Assembly (NCBI GenBank): GCA_947174215.1
Contig: CAMWIB010000049.1
Location: forward strand, 1 to 7,468
Source: an uncultured Clostridia bacterium
GTDB lineage: Bacteria; Bacillota; Clostridia; Christensenellales; CAG-917
Length of the DNA: 7,468 nt
Reading direction: 5' to 3'
In this document: piece after piece, positions 1-7,185 of the stretch
Numbering within the stretch: position 1 is the stretch's first letter
How the letters are laid out: the number at the start of each line of letters is the position of its first letter
The notes under the pieces: model-generated
Seen by the model: the letters and a program-made list of their open reading frames with translations, nothing else
Database searches by the model: none
Told to the model about the DNA's origin: nothing
Made by a program: the position numbers and the translations under genes

Positions 1-7
1 GCACATT

Positions 8-2302
8 TTAGGCGGGGAATATGCGCAGTGAGAGAAAAGTACAATCATCCTCAGCGCCGTTCTGCTTGGCGCGAAGGAGTAGTTCGTCGGCGAGCGTTTG
101 GGGGTTTACTGTGTCGAGGGCTTCTATCGTTTCCACAACGCCACGGCTTTCGAGCGCGTCGAAAACTCCGTCGGACATCATGAGTATCATATCGCCGTCA
201 AAGAGCTGATAGCGGCTTGTAAGCGGCTGTATGCTGTCGAGTATGCCCGCGGGCGGAAGCGTGCAGGAAAGCATTTCAACGCCCTCGCGCCTTACGATAA
301 AGCTACTTGCAGAACCGAGCTTTATCACGTCGAGTCCGCCTGTGCGCGTATCTATTACGGAGATATCGAGCGTTGAGAAGCACTCCTCTACGCTGAGCTT
401 TAAGAGCTTGTTTACAAGGCTAAGAATAATGCTGTTGTCAAAGCCCGCGCGATAGAAGTTTTCAATCATACTCACGGCATCGCGGCTAACCTTGGCGGCT
501 TGTTCCCCGCTACCCATGCCGTCGCATATGGCGAATAAACGGCGATAGCGAGAAGGACAAAGTATACTCCTGCTGTCGCCCGAGATACCCTCACTGTCAC
601 GCTTCATCTCGGCAATGCCGTACGCCACTTCGAAGACGGGCGCGCATTCGAGATATACGAGTTTGAGATTACCTCTATCGTCCGCGCCTGCGACTTCCAT
701 TTTGGTTTTAAGACAGCGCGACACGATACGCGGAAGCACAGCCTTCTTCGCGTCGCACGCACGAACAAGCATTGTTACAGACACGTTCGACTCCGAACCT
801 GATACGACAATCTCATTTGCAACGACGTTGTGTTTGAGCAACTCAAACTTGATATACTCAACCTCTTCGCCCGCAAAGCTTATCGGCGCACTGCTTTCAG
901 TAGCGAGCGAATCGAGTACGAGCGCGATACCCGCAAACTGCTCGGACATAAGCTGCTTGCCAATCGTACCTCCGTCGCTCTGCTCCTTCTTGCGCCTGTA
1001 CGCCTCGGACGTGCTGTTTATCACTGCCACAAGTGAATTAGTCTTTGAACACCTGCTTGTGACGAAGGGCGGCAAATCGAGTATAGTCACCTTACCGCGA
1101 CCCAAGGCGGCTTCCGCCATAGGCAGTATTACGGAATGCGTATCGTCGCCGAGCGCGGCGAAACACGATTCCCTATCGGGACACTTGCCGCAATAGTTCT
1201 TTGCGACCTCGTGCGCAAGCTTATCGGCACTGAACGAGTCCTCACCGCTCAGACTGTTTTGCATATTTTTTGACATCTCGTAAAACACGTCGCTCGTAGA
1301 ATAAAGCCTTGTGGCAAGCTCGCGCCCCATACGGTTGACTATGCCCGTATAAGCTCTACGGTTGTCGCCACTACCCATACTCTGCACCTTGGCAAGCACG
1401 GACTTCGGAATACACAAAAAGCCTATCACGCCGACAGCCGTCATAATGAGAGTTTGCCAACCTGCATCGCCGTATACGCCGAGCAACCACATTATTGCGG
1501 TTACGGCAAGTATGGCGAGTGCGGACGACCACCTTGTAAACGGCGACAGTGCAACAGCCGCCGCGCCAACTAAGGCGGATACCGCAAGCAATGCAATATT
1601 GCCGCCGTAAAGAGCCGCGCCTAAGCCTAAGAGTATCGAAACGAATAGCGTTGTATGCGCCTTGAAACAGGTTGAAGAAAACAGCACGGCGAACGCAGTG
1701 ACCGTGAAGAAAAAGCTGAATTCGGCTATTCTCACGCCGCCGAACGCGTAACCCGCCACGACCGCAAGCACGCCCGAGCATATAAGCTCATCCACCGTTG
1801 CACGGCTAAGATGTCCCCTTACGAATACGGCGTATGCGGTGATACCACAGCAGAACGTAAGTACGACGGTAATCACTACGCAAACGCATACTGTGAAATA
1901 ATCGCTGTTAAATACGCAATTACAGACGACGTACGGAAGCATACCGCCCGCCGCGGTGAGCGCAACCGCCCAAAGAGGTACACTGCGCTTGAAGTGGAAA
2001 AATACGGCGTACAAAATGACGAGCAAGATTATCGGCGAAACACAGTATAACAGCATCCACCAATCGAGAGTGAACACGCAACAAGCAATGATGTAGGCAG
2101 GAGCAACGGCAAGTATATTTTGCCGAGCATACGTAAGTCCTGCAAGCAAAGCGAGCGCGAGCGCAAAGCCGAAATCTCCCACCGAAGCGAAGAGGAACAT
2201 ACAAAGGCACTGCGCAACAAACTTTATTGCCGACTTTGGTGACAGCCTGAAATCGAACGAGGGAAAGAATCTTCTATCCGCCCGCAAAGTACGTGTTTTC
2301 AT
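8..2302 (-). CDS. spoIIE: Stage II sporulation protein E (SpoIIE), membrane-bound PP2C-type serine phosphatase
   Basis: SpoIIE sits in the polar septum during sporulation, dephosphorylates the anti-anti-sigma factor SpoIIAA-P, and so releases sigma F in the forespore; it also interacts with FtsZ (family knowledge). Seen here, numbered from the ATG at 2302 (764 residues): a basic N-terminus; about ten hydrophobic segments over residues 31-298; a cytoplasmic middle region with the family's cysteine cluster YCGKC...C at 371, 374 and 380; and a C-terminal PP2C domain with GDS at 575-577, CDGMGSG with its Asp at 594, STLDIS, MSDG at 709-712 and EDD at 751-753. The metal-binding acidic residues therefore look intact. 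Length is near the roughly 830 residues of the Bacillus protein. The frame stays open to an ATG at 2395, giving 795 residues. I prefer 2302 because 2303-2395 is AT-rich (about 32% GC by hand count, against about 45% just inside the gene) and reads like a spacer. Neither start has a clear Shine-Dalgarno. The stop is TAA at 8-10. Confidence 0.93.
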   Translation of the reverse strand: MKTRTLRADRRFFPSFDFRLSPKSAIKFVAQCLCMFLFASVGDFGFALALALLAGLTYARQNILAVAPAYIIACCVFTLDWWMLLYCVSPIILLVILYAVFFHFKRSVPLWAVALTAAGGMLPYVVCNCVFNSDYFTVCVCVVITVVLTFCCGITAYAVFVRGHLSRATVDELICSGVLAVVAGYAFGGVRIAEFSFFFTVTAFAVLFSSTCFKAHTTLFVSILLGLGAALYGGNIALLAVSALVGAAAVALSPFTRWSSALAILAVTAIMWLLGVYGDAGWQTLIMTAVGVIGFLCIPKSVLAKVQSMGSGDNRRAYTGIVNRMGRELATRLYSTSDVFYEMSKNMQNSLSGEDSFSADKLAHEVAKNYCGKCPDRESCFAALGDDTHSVILPMAEAALGRGKVTILDLPPFVTSRCSKTNSLVAVINSTSEAYRRKKEQSDGGTIGKQLMSEQFAGIALVLDSLATESSAPISFAGEEVEYIKFELLKHNVVANEIVVSGSESNVSVTMLVRACDAKKAVLPRIVSRCLKTKMEVAGADDRGNLKLVYLECAPVFEVAYGIAEMKRDSEGISGDSRSILCPSRYRRLFAICDGMGSGEQAAKVSRDAVSMIENFYRAGFDNSIILSLVNKLLKLSVEECFSTLDISVIDTRTGGLDVIKLGSASSFIVRREGVEMLSCTLPPAGILDSIQPLTSRYQLFDGDMILMMSDGVFDALESRGVVETIEALDTVNPQTLADELLLRAKQNGAEDDCTFLSLRIFPA

Positions 2303-2441
2303 AGACACATCATACCGCGATATGACTGCAAAAAATTTTCGTTTTGGGGCGAGTTTTGGAAAAATTATTTCAATGTTGTCATTTTTACTTATCATTCAAA
2401 TGCCGCTTGTAATTCTGAATGTATCATACTGTACGTCGTCT

Positions 2442-2510
2442 GGATTGCTTCGCTTCGCTCGCAATGACGATAAGGGGGATTGCTTTGTCGCTTCGCTCCG
2501 CGCAATGACG
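2442..2510. repeat. Two tandem REP-like dispersed repeat copies
   Basis: Copy 1 is 2442-2469 (28 bases) and copy 2 is 2477-2510 (34 bases), in the same direction with 7 bases between them. Both begin GGATTGCTT, carry a CGCTTCGCTC core and end GCAATGACG. The arms ATTGC and GCAAT are inverted, so each copy can fold into a short hairpin. Copy 2 has about six extra bases inside. From memory, this is a widespread family of small intergenic repeats, which read on the other strand as CGTCATTGCGAG...GCAATCC and occur in many unrelated bacterial genomes. Their function is unknown. Here they lie between the lipoprotein terminator and spoIIE. Read through, they yield low-value peptides such as GLLRFARNDD, which should not be called a gene. 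Confidence 0.8.
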
Positions 2511-2538
2511 GAGAATAATTTGATAAACTTTGGATAAG

Positions 2539-2570
2539 AAAAAACGGCACTGAAATTCAGTGCCGTTTTT
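2539..2570 (-). terminator. Intrinsic terminator of the lipoprotein gene, possibly bidirectional
   Basis: A perfect 8-bp stem, CGGCACTG (2545-2552) against CAGTGCCG (2558-2565), has a 5-base loop whose outer bases can also pair. Read on the minus strand, the hairpin lies about 35 bases after the lipoprotein stop and is followed by six T (complement of 2539-2544). On the plus strand five T follow (2566-2570), so it could stop transcription from either side. It separates the lipoprotein unit from spoIIE. Confidence 0.9.
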
Positions 2571-2600
2571 GATTTGTTTTGTTTGCTTTACAAACGATAA

Positions 2601-5600
2601 TTACGCTTGCTTTTCAAGTTCGAGAGCTTCAACCAAAAGTTCTTTTGAACCTTCGTCCATAAACCAAATCGTTACTACAAGCTTCTCGTTTTCATAGACA
2701 GCTGTAATGAAGCAATCATAACCGTTACTTGCCGTATAGCTAACATTCGTAAGCAACTCGTTTTGAACTTCATCATAAGTGACAGTACCGCCGAAATTGC
2801 CATACGTACAAGAGGCGACAAATGTAGCAGAACCTGTACCGTCAAAAGTCATTTGAACACTGACTTGCTTATTTGTCGTTCCAGACATAATACCTACTTT
2901 CTTCCAAGTACCAGTCAAGATTTCTTCTGTAAGATTTGAGCTTGCTTCTTGCTTTTCGAGATATGCATCGATAATATCCGAAGAATAATCTTCATCATAA
3001 ATCATGCAATACAATTGACCATTGTTAAACTGGAGAGTGAGCCACAACGATTCGCCAGCCTCATCATAATAATTATCATAAAGTGTGCCGGTTTGGTTAG
3101 TGTAAGATACGCTACCGTTATAGCTTGAGTCACCGCAAACCAACGTAATCGTACTTTCGTCAATGGTCACAGTCAAATCATATCCACCAGTTATCGTACC
3201 TTTCCAATCACCAACAAGAGTTACTTCCGGCACTTCGGGTTCCGGCTCGGCAATCTTTGTGAACTTCACGTTGTCAAAATCGACCCAATCGCCATTGAGG
3301 GTGACATAGAGCTTACCATTGTTGAATGTTATCTTCAATGTAACATCGTCATGATATGTGTTGGTATCAAGAAGTACACCGCTCTCGCCTGTATAGTTTG
3401 CTGTACCGTTAAGAGAACTGGTTGAACAAGTCAACTCTACCGTGCCGTTAGACTTGAATACGAGTGTAAGAGTGTCAGCATCCCAACTGGAACTTGACTT
3501 AGCCTGCCACGTACCGAGCAACGTCACGTCGGAAGGCTTCAATTCAACACCAAAGCCAATTGATATATTATTATCAGTCAAATCGCCTACGACAACTTGG
3601 AACTCTACTTTGCCGTCCGCGTTAATGTCGGACTCTGCAATCTCGAAGTCATATGCACGGCTGTCAATTGGGAATATTTTGAATTCATGTGAGTTCGAAC
3701 CCAACGTCAAAGTTACCAAAGTTTTGCCCATGTCAGAGCTATCCGCTCCGTTCCAGCTATTGAGTGTAAAGGTGTAAGTACCTTCCTCTGCGCATTCAAA
3801 CAGCAAAGTATGATTGCCCTTGCTCAAATCAAGTGTGCCGCCGTTGGAAGTGAACTCCGTGGGAGCAACGACTTTTGCGATTGTGAAGTTTACAACATAG
3901 TTGTTTGAAGCAAAGCCACTAAGCGTGACATTGAGCGTAACCTTTCCTTCAACGATGTCATCCTGCTCTATCACGATGTCTTTGACATTGTCAGCAGCCG
4001 GGAACTTTTTGAAAGTGTATGCAGTAGTTTTATTACCAACGGTGATATCAAGCCAGAACATAGATGCATCACCCGTAGGAATGTCGTTTGCGTTGATTGT
4101 AAAGGTATACGTACCCGCCGTTGCACATTCAAAGTATACCGTCTGGTCGCCCTTGTTCAGGTCGATTGCACCGCCTGTTGCAGAAAGAACAGTATCTTGA
4201 TTTTGAACAAGCTCAACTGTTACGTTGCACTTATCAATGTTGCTATGATAAATTTCAAATTCTACCTTGCCGTCTGCATTGATGTCGCTTGCCGCAATCT
4301 CTATATCAAGTGAACGACCGTTGTTAGGGGTGAACGTATACGATTGACCGTTAAGCTTAATGGTCAACTGACCTGCGTCAGCGTCAAGGGTGAAGTTATA
4401 CGTGCCTGCATCTGCGACCTCAAAGTAGAACTTATCAAAGTCCTTGAAATTGACTTCGCCACCGTCAACGGTGATTGTGGATGGAGATGCCACTACGGGA
4501 GCTTCTGTCGTTGCGAGTGTGAGCGTCACAAACTCATAATCATAGCCACCCTTATAGTTGACATAAAGATACATCACAGCATCCGCTTCGAGATAGAACT
4601 TGCCGGATAATTGCTCATCGTTTACGAAATCATAAGAGTCGTTATCATCCTCTCCCTCGACATAGACGCCTGCCTTATCGGAGGATATCTCATACCAACC
4701 GGCTTCGACTGCCGTAAACGTAAAGCCTATTTCATTATAATCCAAAAGGTAGAATGAGTTTTCTCCAAGAGTAAGCTCAAAATCCTCATCACTGTTGGAT
4801 ACGAACGTAGCGGGAACTTTTCCGTCGAAGCCACTCGAAACTATAACCTCAACACGCTCTTCCGTCTTATTGTCGTCTATTGAAACTTCCTCTATATCCT
4901 CAGAAGCGATTACGATAAGCGCAGAGTATCTGTTTTCAACGTTGAACGTATACGTACGGCCGTCAATCTCAAGTTCAAACTGAGCGTTGGTAATATAAGC
5001 CATCATGGGCATATCGAATGAAAGCTTATACATGCCCTCGCTTGCCCACAAAACATAGAACTTGTCTAAGCTCAAATCAACTTCGCCGCCCTCTTCAACG
5101 TCAACTTTTGAAGGTTGAGGAGCTTCGGTGGTTGCAAGCTTGACGAGAATTGTCGCGTCGCCCTCTTCGCTTCCGCTATAACTGAATGAGAATCTGATTG
5201 TTGCGCCCGCTTGAAGCTGGAACTTGCTTGACTTTACTTTTTCATCTTCCTCTTCTAAGCCTGTATCAATAAAGGGCTTTCCGTTTGGACCTTCAACATA
5301 CAAATTGTCTTTCTCGGTTGAAATCTCAAACCATCCACCTTCTTCAGAGGTGAACGTAAAGTTTACAAAACCATAGAAATCTTCATGAGCAATGGTTATA
5401 TTATTGTCGCCAAGATTCAACGCATTCTCATTGCCCGGCTCATCGCCTTCCGCCGCAAAATACACACAGCCGTAGATATAATCGTCAGCATTCATGGTTT
5501 GCTGAGATGCATATTTTTCAAGGAAACCTTTAAGCTCATCATTAAGCGGATACAAACCGTCAGTATTTGCAGCAGCCGTGCAGTATGCCTTCATAAGAGG

Positions 5601-7127
5601 CAAATAGTTGGCTTGCTTTGTCGGCATGTTATGGTCATCACGCTCGGTAGCGTAGATGAAAATCGCCTTGTATAAGCTTGAATCATCCTCACCCTTATCA
5701 TTCTTATGGCTTTCAGCATAAGAAACAAGAGTATCAAAAGAATATTCCATCCAGAACCAATCAACAGGCTGTTTGAGAACCGCATAGAGAATAGGACCGT
5801 CAATAGCGCCAACGTGATATACGCCGTTTACGTCTTGCATAATCATCGGAAGTTCTACGGTGTTCTCATCAAATACAGTGAGTGTACCCTCTTCCAAATC
5901 GTCGTTGCCAACAGTCGCGGGAGTCTTTGCCGCTTGAACGTCGGAAACTACGGGAGTCGGAGCAACGTAGCCTACGTAATCGCCAGTTCTTTCAACGCTG
6001 ACCGTAACCTTGCAGTCCGCGCTTGCAAGAAAACCGAATACGCAGTTCATATCGTTTTCAGCAGAAAGCTCAAGTTCAACGTATCCACCAGCCTGAACAG
6101 ACTCCAATGTTGTCAACGGAATCTTATTCTCGTCAACAGTCATAGTTTGACAGTTGCCCGCAAAATACTTCATCGTGACATCCGCATTACCCTCAACGGT
6201 GAAGCTTATCTTATATACACCGCTTGCCACCGCCGCATTTTCCTCTGCGGTGAAATCGGGATTCTGAACGAACGGGTTGAAATAGAAATACTCGTACGTT
6301 TCGCTCTTCAACGTAAGTTCGAGTGCGTGGTTCGTTACCTTTGGTTCACCGTCCTTAACAGCCTCTCTTGAATAATCAATCTTTTTCGTATTACCATAAG
6401 GGAATGCGTTCGGATAGAATTTGTACTTCAAGGTTGCGGTGTGATTGTCACCAAACGTAGCATTGCTGTTTTCCGCATCCAATTCATACTTCTTGGAAAG
6501 CTCCGCAGACTGTCTTACGTTGTACTTCACGCCTGAAACCGCCAAAAGCTTGAAAGACGCTACACCGTTTGCGTCCGTCGTTGCAACTGCAAGCGTATCC
6601 GATTGCGTGCTGCTTTCGTCCGTAGTGACATAGTAGATTTCAAACTTCTCGCCTACGAGCGCTTTGTCCGTATCGTAAAGTACGGTCGCCTTGAACTCCG
6701 TCGTAAATTTGAGAGTTACGGTCGCAGTACCCGGCTCGCTCATATAGACTTCGTTTGCCGCTTCGTCGCAAGCATAGTCGTCGGTGAACTTGGTCACTAC
6801 TACGTGATATTTCTCGCCCTCACCCAATGCGGTCAGCTCGCTTGCCTTAAACGTCGCAGTACCGCTTTGGTCAACAGCCTTCGGGTTTGAGCAAGTCGTG
6901 ACTTCGCCGTCCGCTTTGACGTTGCAAAGCTGTACGAGCAAAGTGCCGTTAGGACCTGTACCAACTGACACTGCGGTACCGTTTTCGTCCTGAACCTTCA
7001 CAACGTAATCTGTATTGGTATTGCCTTTGTTTTGGTCCTTGTCGCAGGCTACCGCAAATAGCGCAAATCCGCAACAAATTGCAACAACCAACAAACATAT
7101 TACGATGCGCTTTAATGTGTTTTGCAT
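2601..7127 (-). CDS. Very large multi-domain surface lipoprotein of unknown function
   Basis: I do not recognise a named gene. The product is 1508 residues. It starts with a lipoprotein signal peptide: basic KR at 6-7, hydrophobic stretch 8-24, then FAVAC with the predicted lipidated Cys at 28. A hydrophilic linker follows (DKDQNKGNTNTD). Modules in order: two prealbumin or Cna-B-like beta domains (about 41-144 and 145-238); a beta-rich region (240-384); a mixed helical module (394-564); the array A1 569-670, B1 675-780, A2 783-877, B2 884-982, B3 983-1094, B4 1095-1200; then three lipocalin-like domains (1202-1292, 1303-1392, 1403-1508), each opening with G-T/D-W. No catalytic motif, LPXTG anchor or further membrane segment is visible. 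The protein is probably tethered outside the membrane by its lipid; adhesion, ligand binding or envelope structure are all possible. The ATG at 7125-7127 is chosen because GGAGG lies 5 bases upstream; the TTG further out overlaps that site. The stop TAA is at 2601-2603. Confidence 0.88.
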   Translation of the reverse strand: MQNTLKRIVICLLVVAICCGFALFAVACDKDQNKGNTNTDYVVKVQDENGTAVSVGTGPNGTLLVQLCNVKADGEVTTCSNPKAVDQSGTATFKASELTALGEGEKYHVVVTKFTDDYACDEAANEVYMSEPGTATVTLKFTTEFKATVLYDTDKALVGEKFEIYYVTTDESSTQSDTLAVATTDANGVASFKLLAVSGVKYNVRQSAELSKKYELDAENSNATFGDNHTATLKYKFYPNAFPYGNTKKIDYSREAVKDGEPKVTNHALELTLKSETYEYFYFNPFVQNPDFTAEENAAVASGVYKISFTVEGNADVTMKYFAGNCQTMTVDENKIPLTTLESVQAGGYVELELSAENDMNCVFGFLASADCKVTVSVERTGDYVGYVAPTPVVSDVQAAKTPATVGNDDLEEGTLTVFDENTVELPMIMQDVNGVYHVGAIDGPILYAVLKQPVDWFWMEYSFDTLVSYAESHKNDKGEDDSSLYKAIFIYATERDDHNMPTKQANYLPLMKAYCTAAANTDGLYPLNDELKGFLEKYASQQTMNADDYIYGCVYFAAEGDEPGNENALNLGDNNITIAHEDFYGFVNFTFTSEEGGWFEISTEKDNLYVEGPNGKPFIDTGLEEEDEKVKSSKFQLQAGATIRFSFSYSGSEEGDATILVKLATTEAPQPSKVDVEEGGEVDLSLDKFYVLWASEGMYKLSFDMPMMAYITNAQFELEIDGRTYTFNVENRYSALIVIASEDIEEVSIDDNKTEERVEVIVSSGFDGKVPATFVSNSDEDFELTLGENSFYLLDYNEIGFTFTAVEAGWYEISSDKAGVYVEGEDDNDSYDFVNDEQLSGKFYLEADAVMYLYVNYKGGYDYEFVTLTLATTEAPVVASPSTITVDGGEVNFKDFDKFYFEVADAGTYNFTLDADAGQLTIKLNGQSYTFTPNNGRSLDIEIAASDINADGKVEFEIYHSNIDKCNVTVELVQNQDTVLSATGGAIDLNKGDQTVYFECATAGTYTFTINANDIPTGDASMFWLDITVGNKTTAYTFKKFPAADNVKDIVIEQDDIVEGKVTLNVTLSGFASNNYVVNFTIAKVVAPTEFTSNGGTLDLSKGNHTLLFECAEEGTYTFTLNSWNGADSSDMGKTLVTLTLGSNSHEFKIFPIDSRAYDFEIAESDINADGKVEFQVVVGDLTDNNISIGFGVELKPSDVTLLGTWQAKSSSSWDADTLTLVFKSNGTVELTCSTSSLNGTANYTGESGVLLDTNTYHDDVTLKITFNNGKLYVTLNGDWVDFDNVKFTKIAEPEPEVPEVTLVGDWKGTITGGYDLTVTIDESTITLVCGDSSYNGSVSYTNQTGTLYDNYYDEAGESLWLTLQFNNGQLYCMIYDEDYSSDIIDAYLEKQEASSNLTEEILTGTWKKVGIMSGTTNKQVSVQMTFDGTGSATFVASCTYGNFGGTVTYDEVQNELLTNVSYTASNGYDCFITAVYENEKLVVTIWFMDEGSKELLVEALELEKQA
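2604..3524 (-). repeat. Three C-terminal lipocalin-like domain repeats of the lipoprotein
   Basis: The three copies are at about 3252-3524, 2952-3221 and 2604-2921. They open with TLLGTW, TLVGDW and ILTGTW. Each then runs through alternating beta-strands with an NG or GG turn (LNGTANY, YNGSVSY, FGGTVTY) and a late strand pair (FNNGKLYV, FNNGQLYC, YENEKLVV). A short acidic, proline-rich linker (EPEPEVPEV) joins the first two. The spacing and the G-x-W opening resemble small lipocalin-like beta-barrel domains. The fold is inferred from the pattern, not shown. Confidence 0.65.
3528..4478 (-). repeat. B-type beta-sandwich domain repeats B2, B3 and B4 in tandem
   Basis: Three consecutive domains of about 100-110 residues lie at about 4182-4478 (B2), 3846-4181 (B3) and 3528-3845 (B4). 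A fourth relative, B1, sits apart at 4788-5105. All start with a GG turn plus strand (DGGEVNF, TGGAIDL, NGGTLDL), then an aromatic strand and a GTY-F-T strand (AGTYNFTL, AGTYTFTI, EGTYTFTL). They end with an acidic turn plus GKV strand. B3 and B4 are closest, sharing FECA before GTYTFT. The layout resembles bacterial pre-peptidase-C-like beta-sandwiches. That assignment is a guess from the pattern. Confidence 0.75.
4182..5423 (-). repeat. Duplicated two-domain unit A-B in the lipoprotein
   Basis: A1 (5118-5423) plus B1 (4788-5105) is followed by A2 (4497-4781) plus B2 (4182-4478). A1 and A2 share LG-D/E-N near the start, F-FT--E-GW-F/Y-EIS, YVEG, a KF-L-A strand, and end in the identical LATTEAP. 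In both cases the B domain begins shortly after, with GGEV and DKFY. This points to duplication of the whole A-B pair, followed by extra copies of B alone. Confidence 0.75.
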
Positions 7128-7132
7128 ACTTA

Positions 7133-7137
7133 CCTCC
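7133..7137 (-). promoter_or_regulatory. Ribosome binding site that fixes the lipoprotein start
   Basis: The minus strand reads GGAGG, then TAAGT, then ATG (7127-7125). This is a near-ideal Shine-Dalgarno with a 5-base spacer. The in-frame TTG at 7137-7139 shares two bases with the GGAGG, so it is unlikely to be the start. Confidence 0.9.
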
Positions 7138-7156
7138 AAATATATTTATTTAATCA

Positions 7157-7185
7157 ATTATCACACGAAAGTGCGAATAGGTCAA
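7157..7185 (-). promoter_or_regulatory. Sigma-A-like promoter of the lipoprotein gene
   Basis: On the minus strand the -35 box is TTGACC (7180-7185) and the -10 box is GATAAT (7157-7162), separated by exactly 17 bases. TGT directly precedes the -10, giving an extended TG-n element. Each hexamer differs from consensus at one base. Transcription would begin near 7150, leaving a leader of about 23 bases that contains the ribosome binding site and little room for a riboswitch. Confidence 0.78.

Noticed and set aside
615..1196. Plus-strand open frame of 193 codons antisense to spoIIE
   Set aside because: It is a shadow of the cytoplasmic region of SpoIIE. Its Ser/Thr/Ala-rich composition is what the reverse frame of this gene would give, and no start signal is visible.
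1371..1781. Minus-strand frame of 136 codons, Arg- and Cys-rich, inside spoIIE
   Set aside because: It is an alternate frame of the membrane domain. Its high Arg content is an artefact of reading the GC-rich codons out of phase.
2421..2429. GTAT-C-ATAC palindrome upstream of spoIIE as an operator
   Set aside because: It is only 9 bases long and explained as well by the TATGAT match; nothing extends the symmetry.
2322..2537. Plus-strand open frame of 71 codons between the two genes
   Set aside because: It runs through spoIIE's upstream region and both REP-like copies. The SGLLRFARNDD-type peptide is a known artefact of reading this repeat, and there is no ribosome binding site.
5706..6371. 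Plus-strand open frame of 221 codons antisense to the lipoprotein
   Set aside because: It lies wholly inside the lipoprotein gene on the other strand, lacks a ribosome binding site and domain-like features, and disrupts nothing in the well-supported minus-strand frame.
7163..7179. Small palindrome CAC-GAAA-GTG in the spacer of the lipoprotein promoter, as a possible operator
   Set aside because: Three-base arms are expected by chance, and no second copy is seen nearby.
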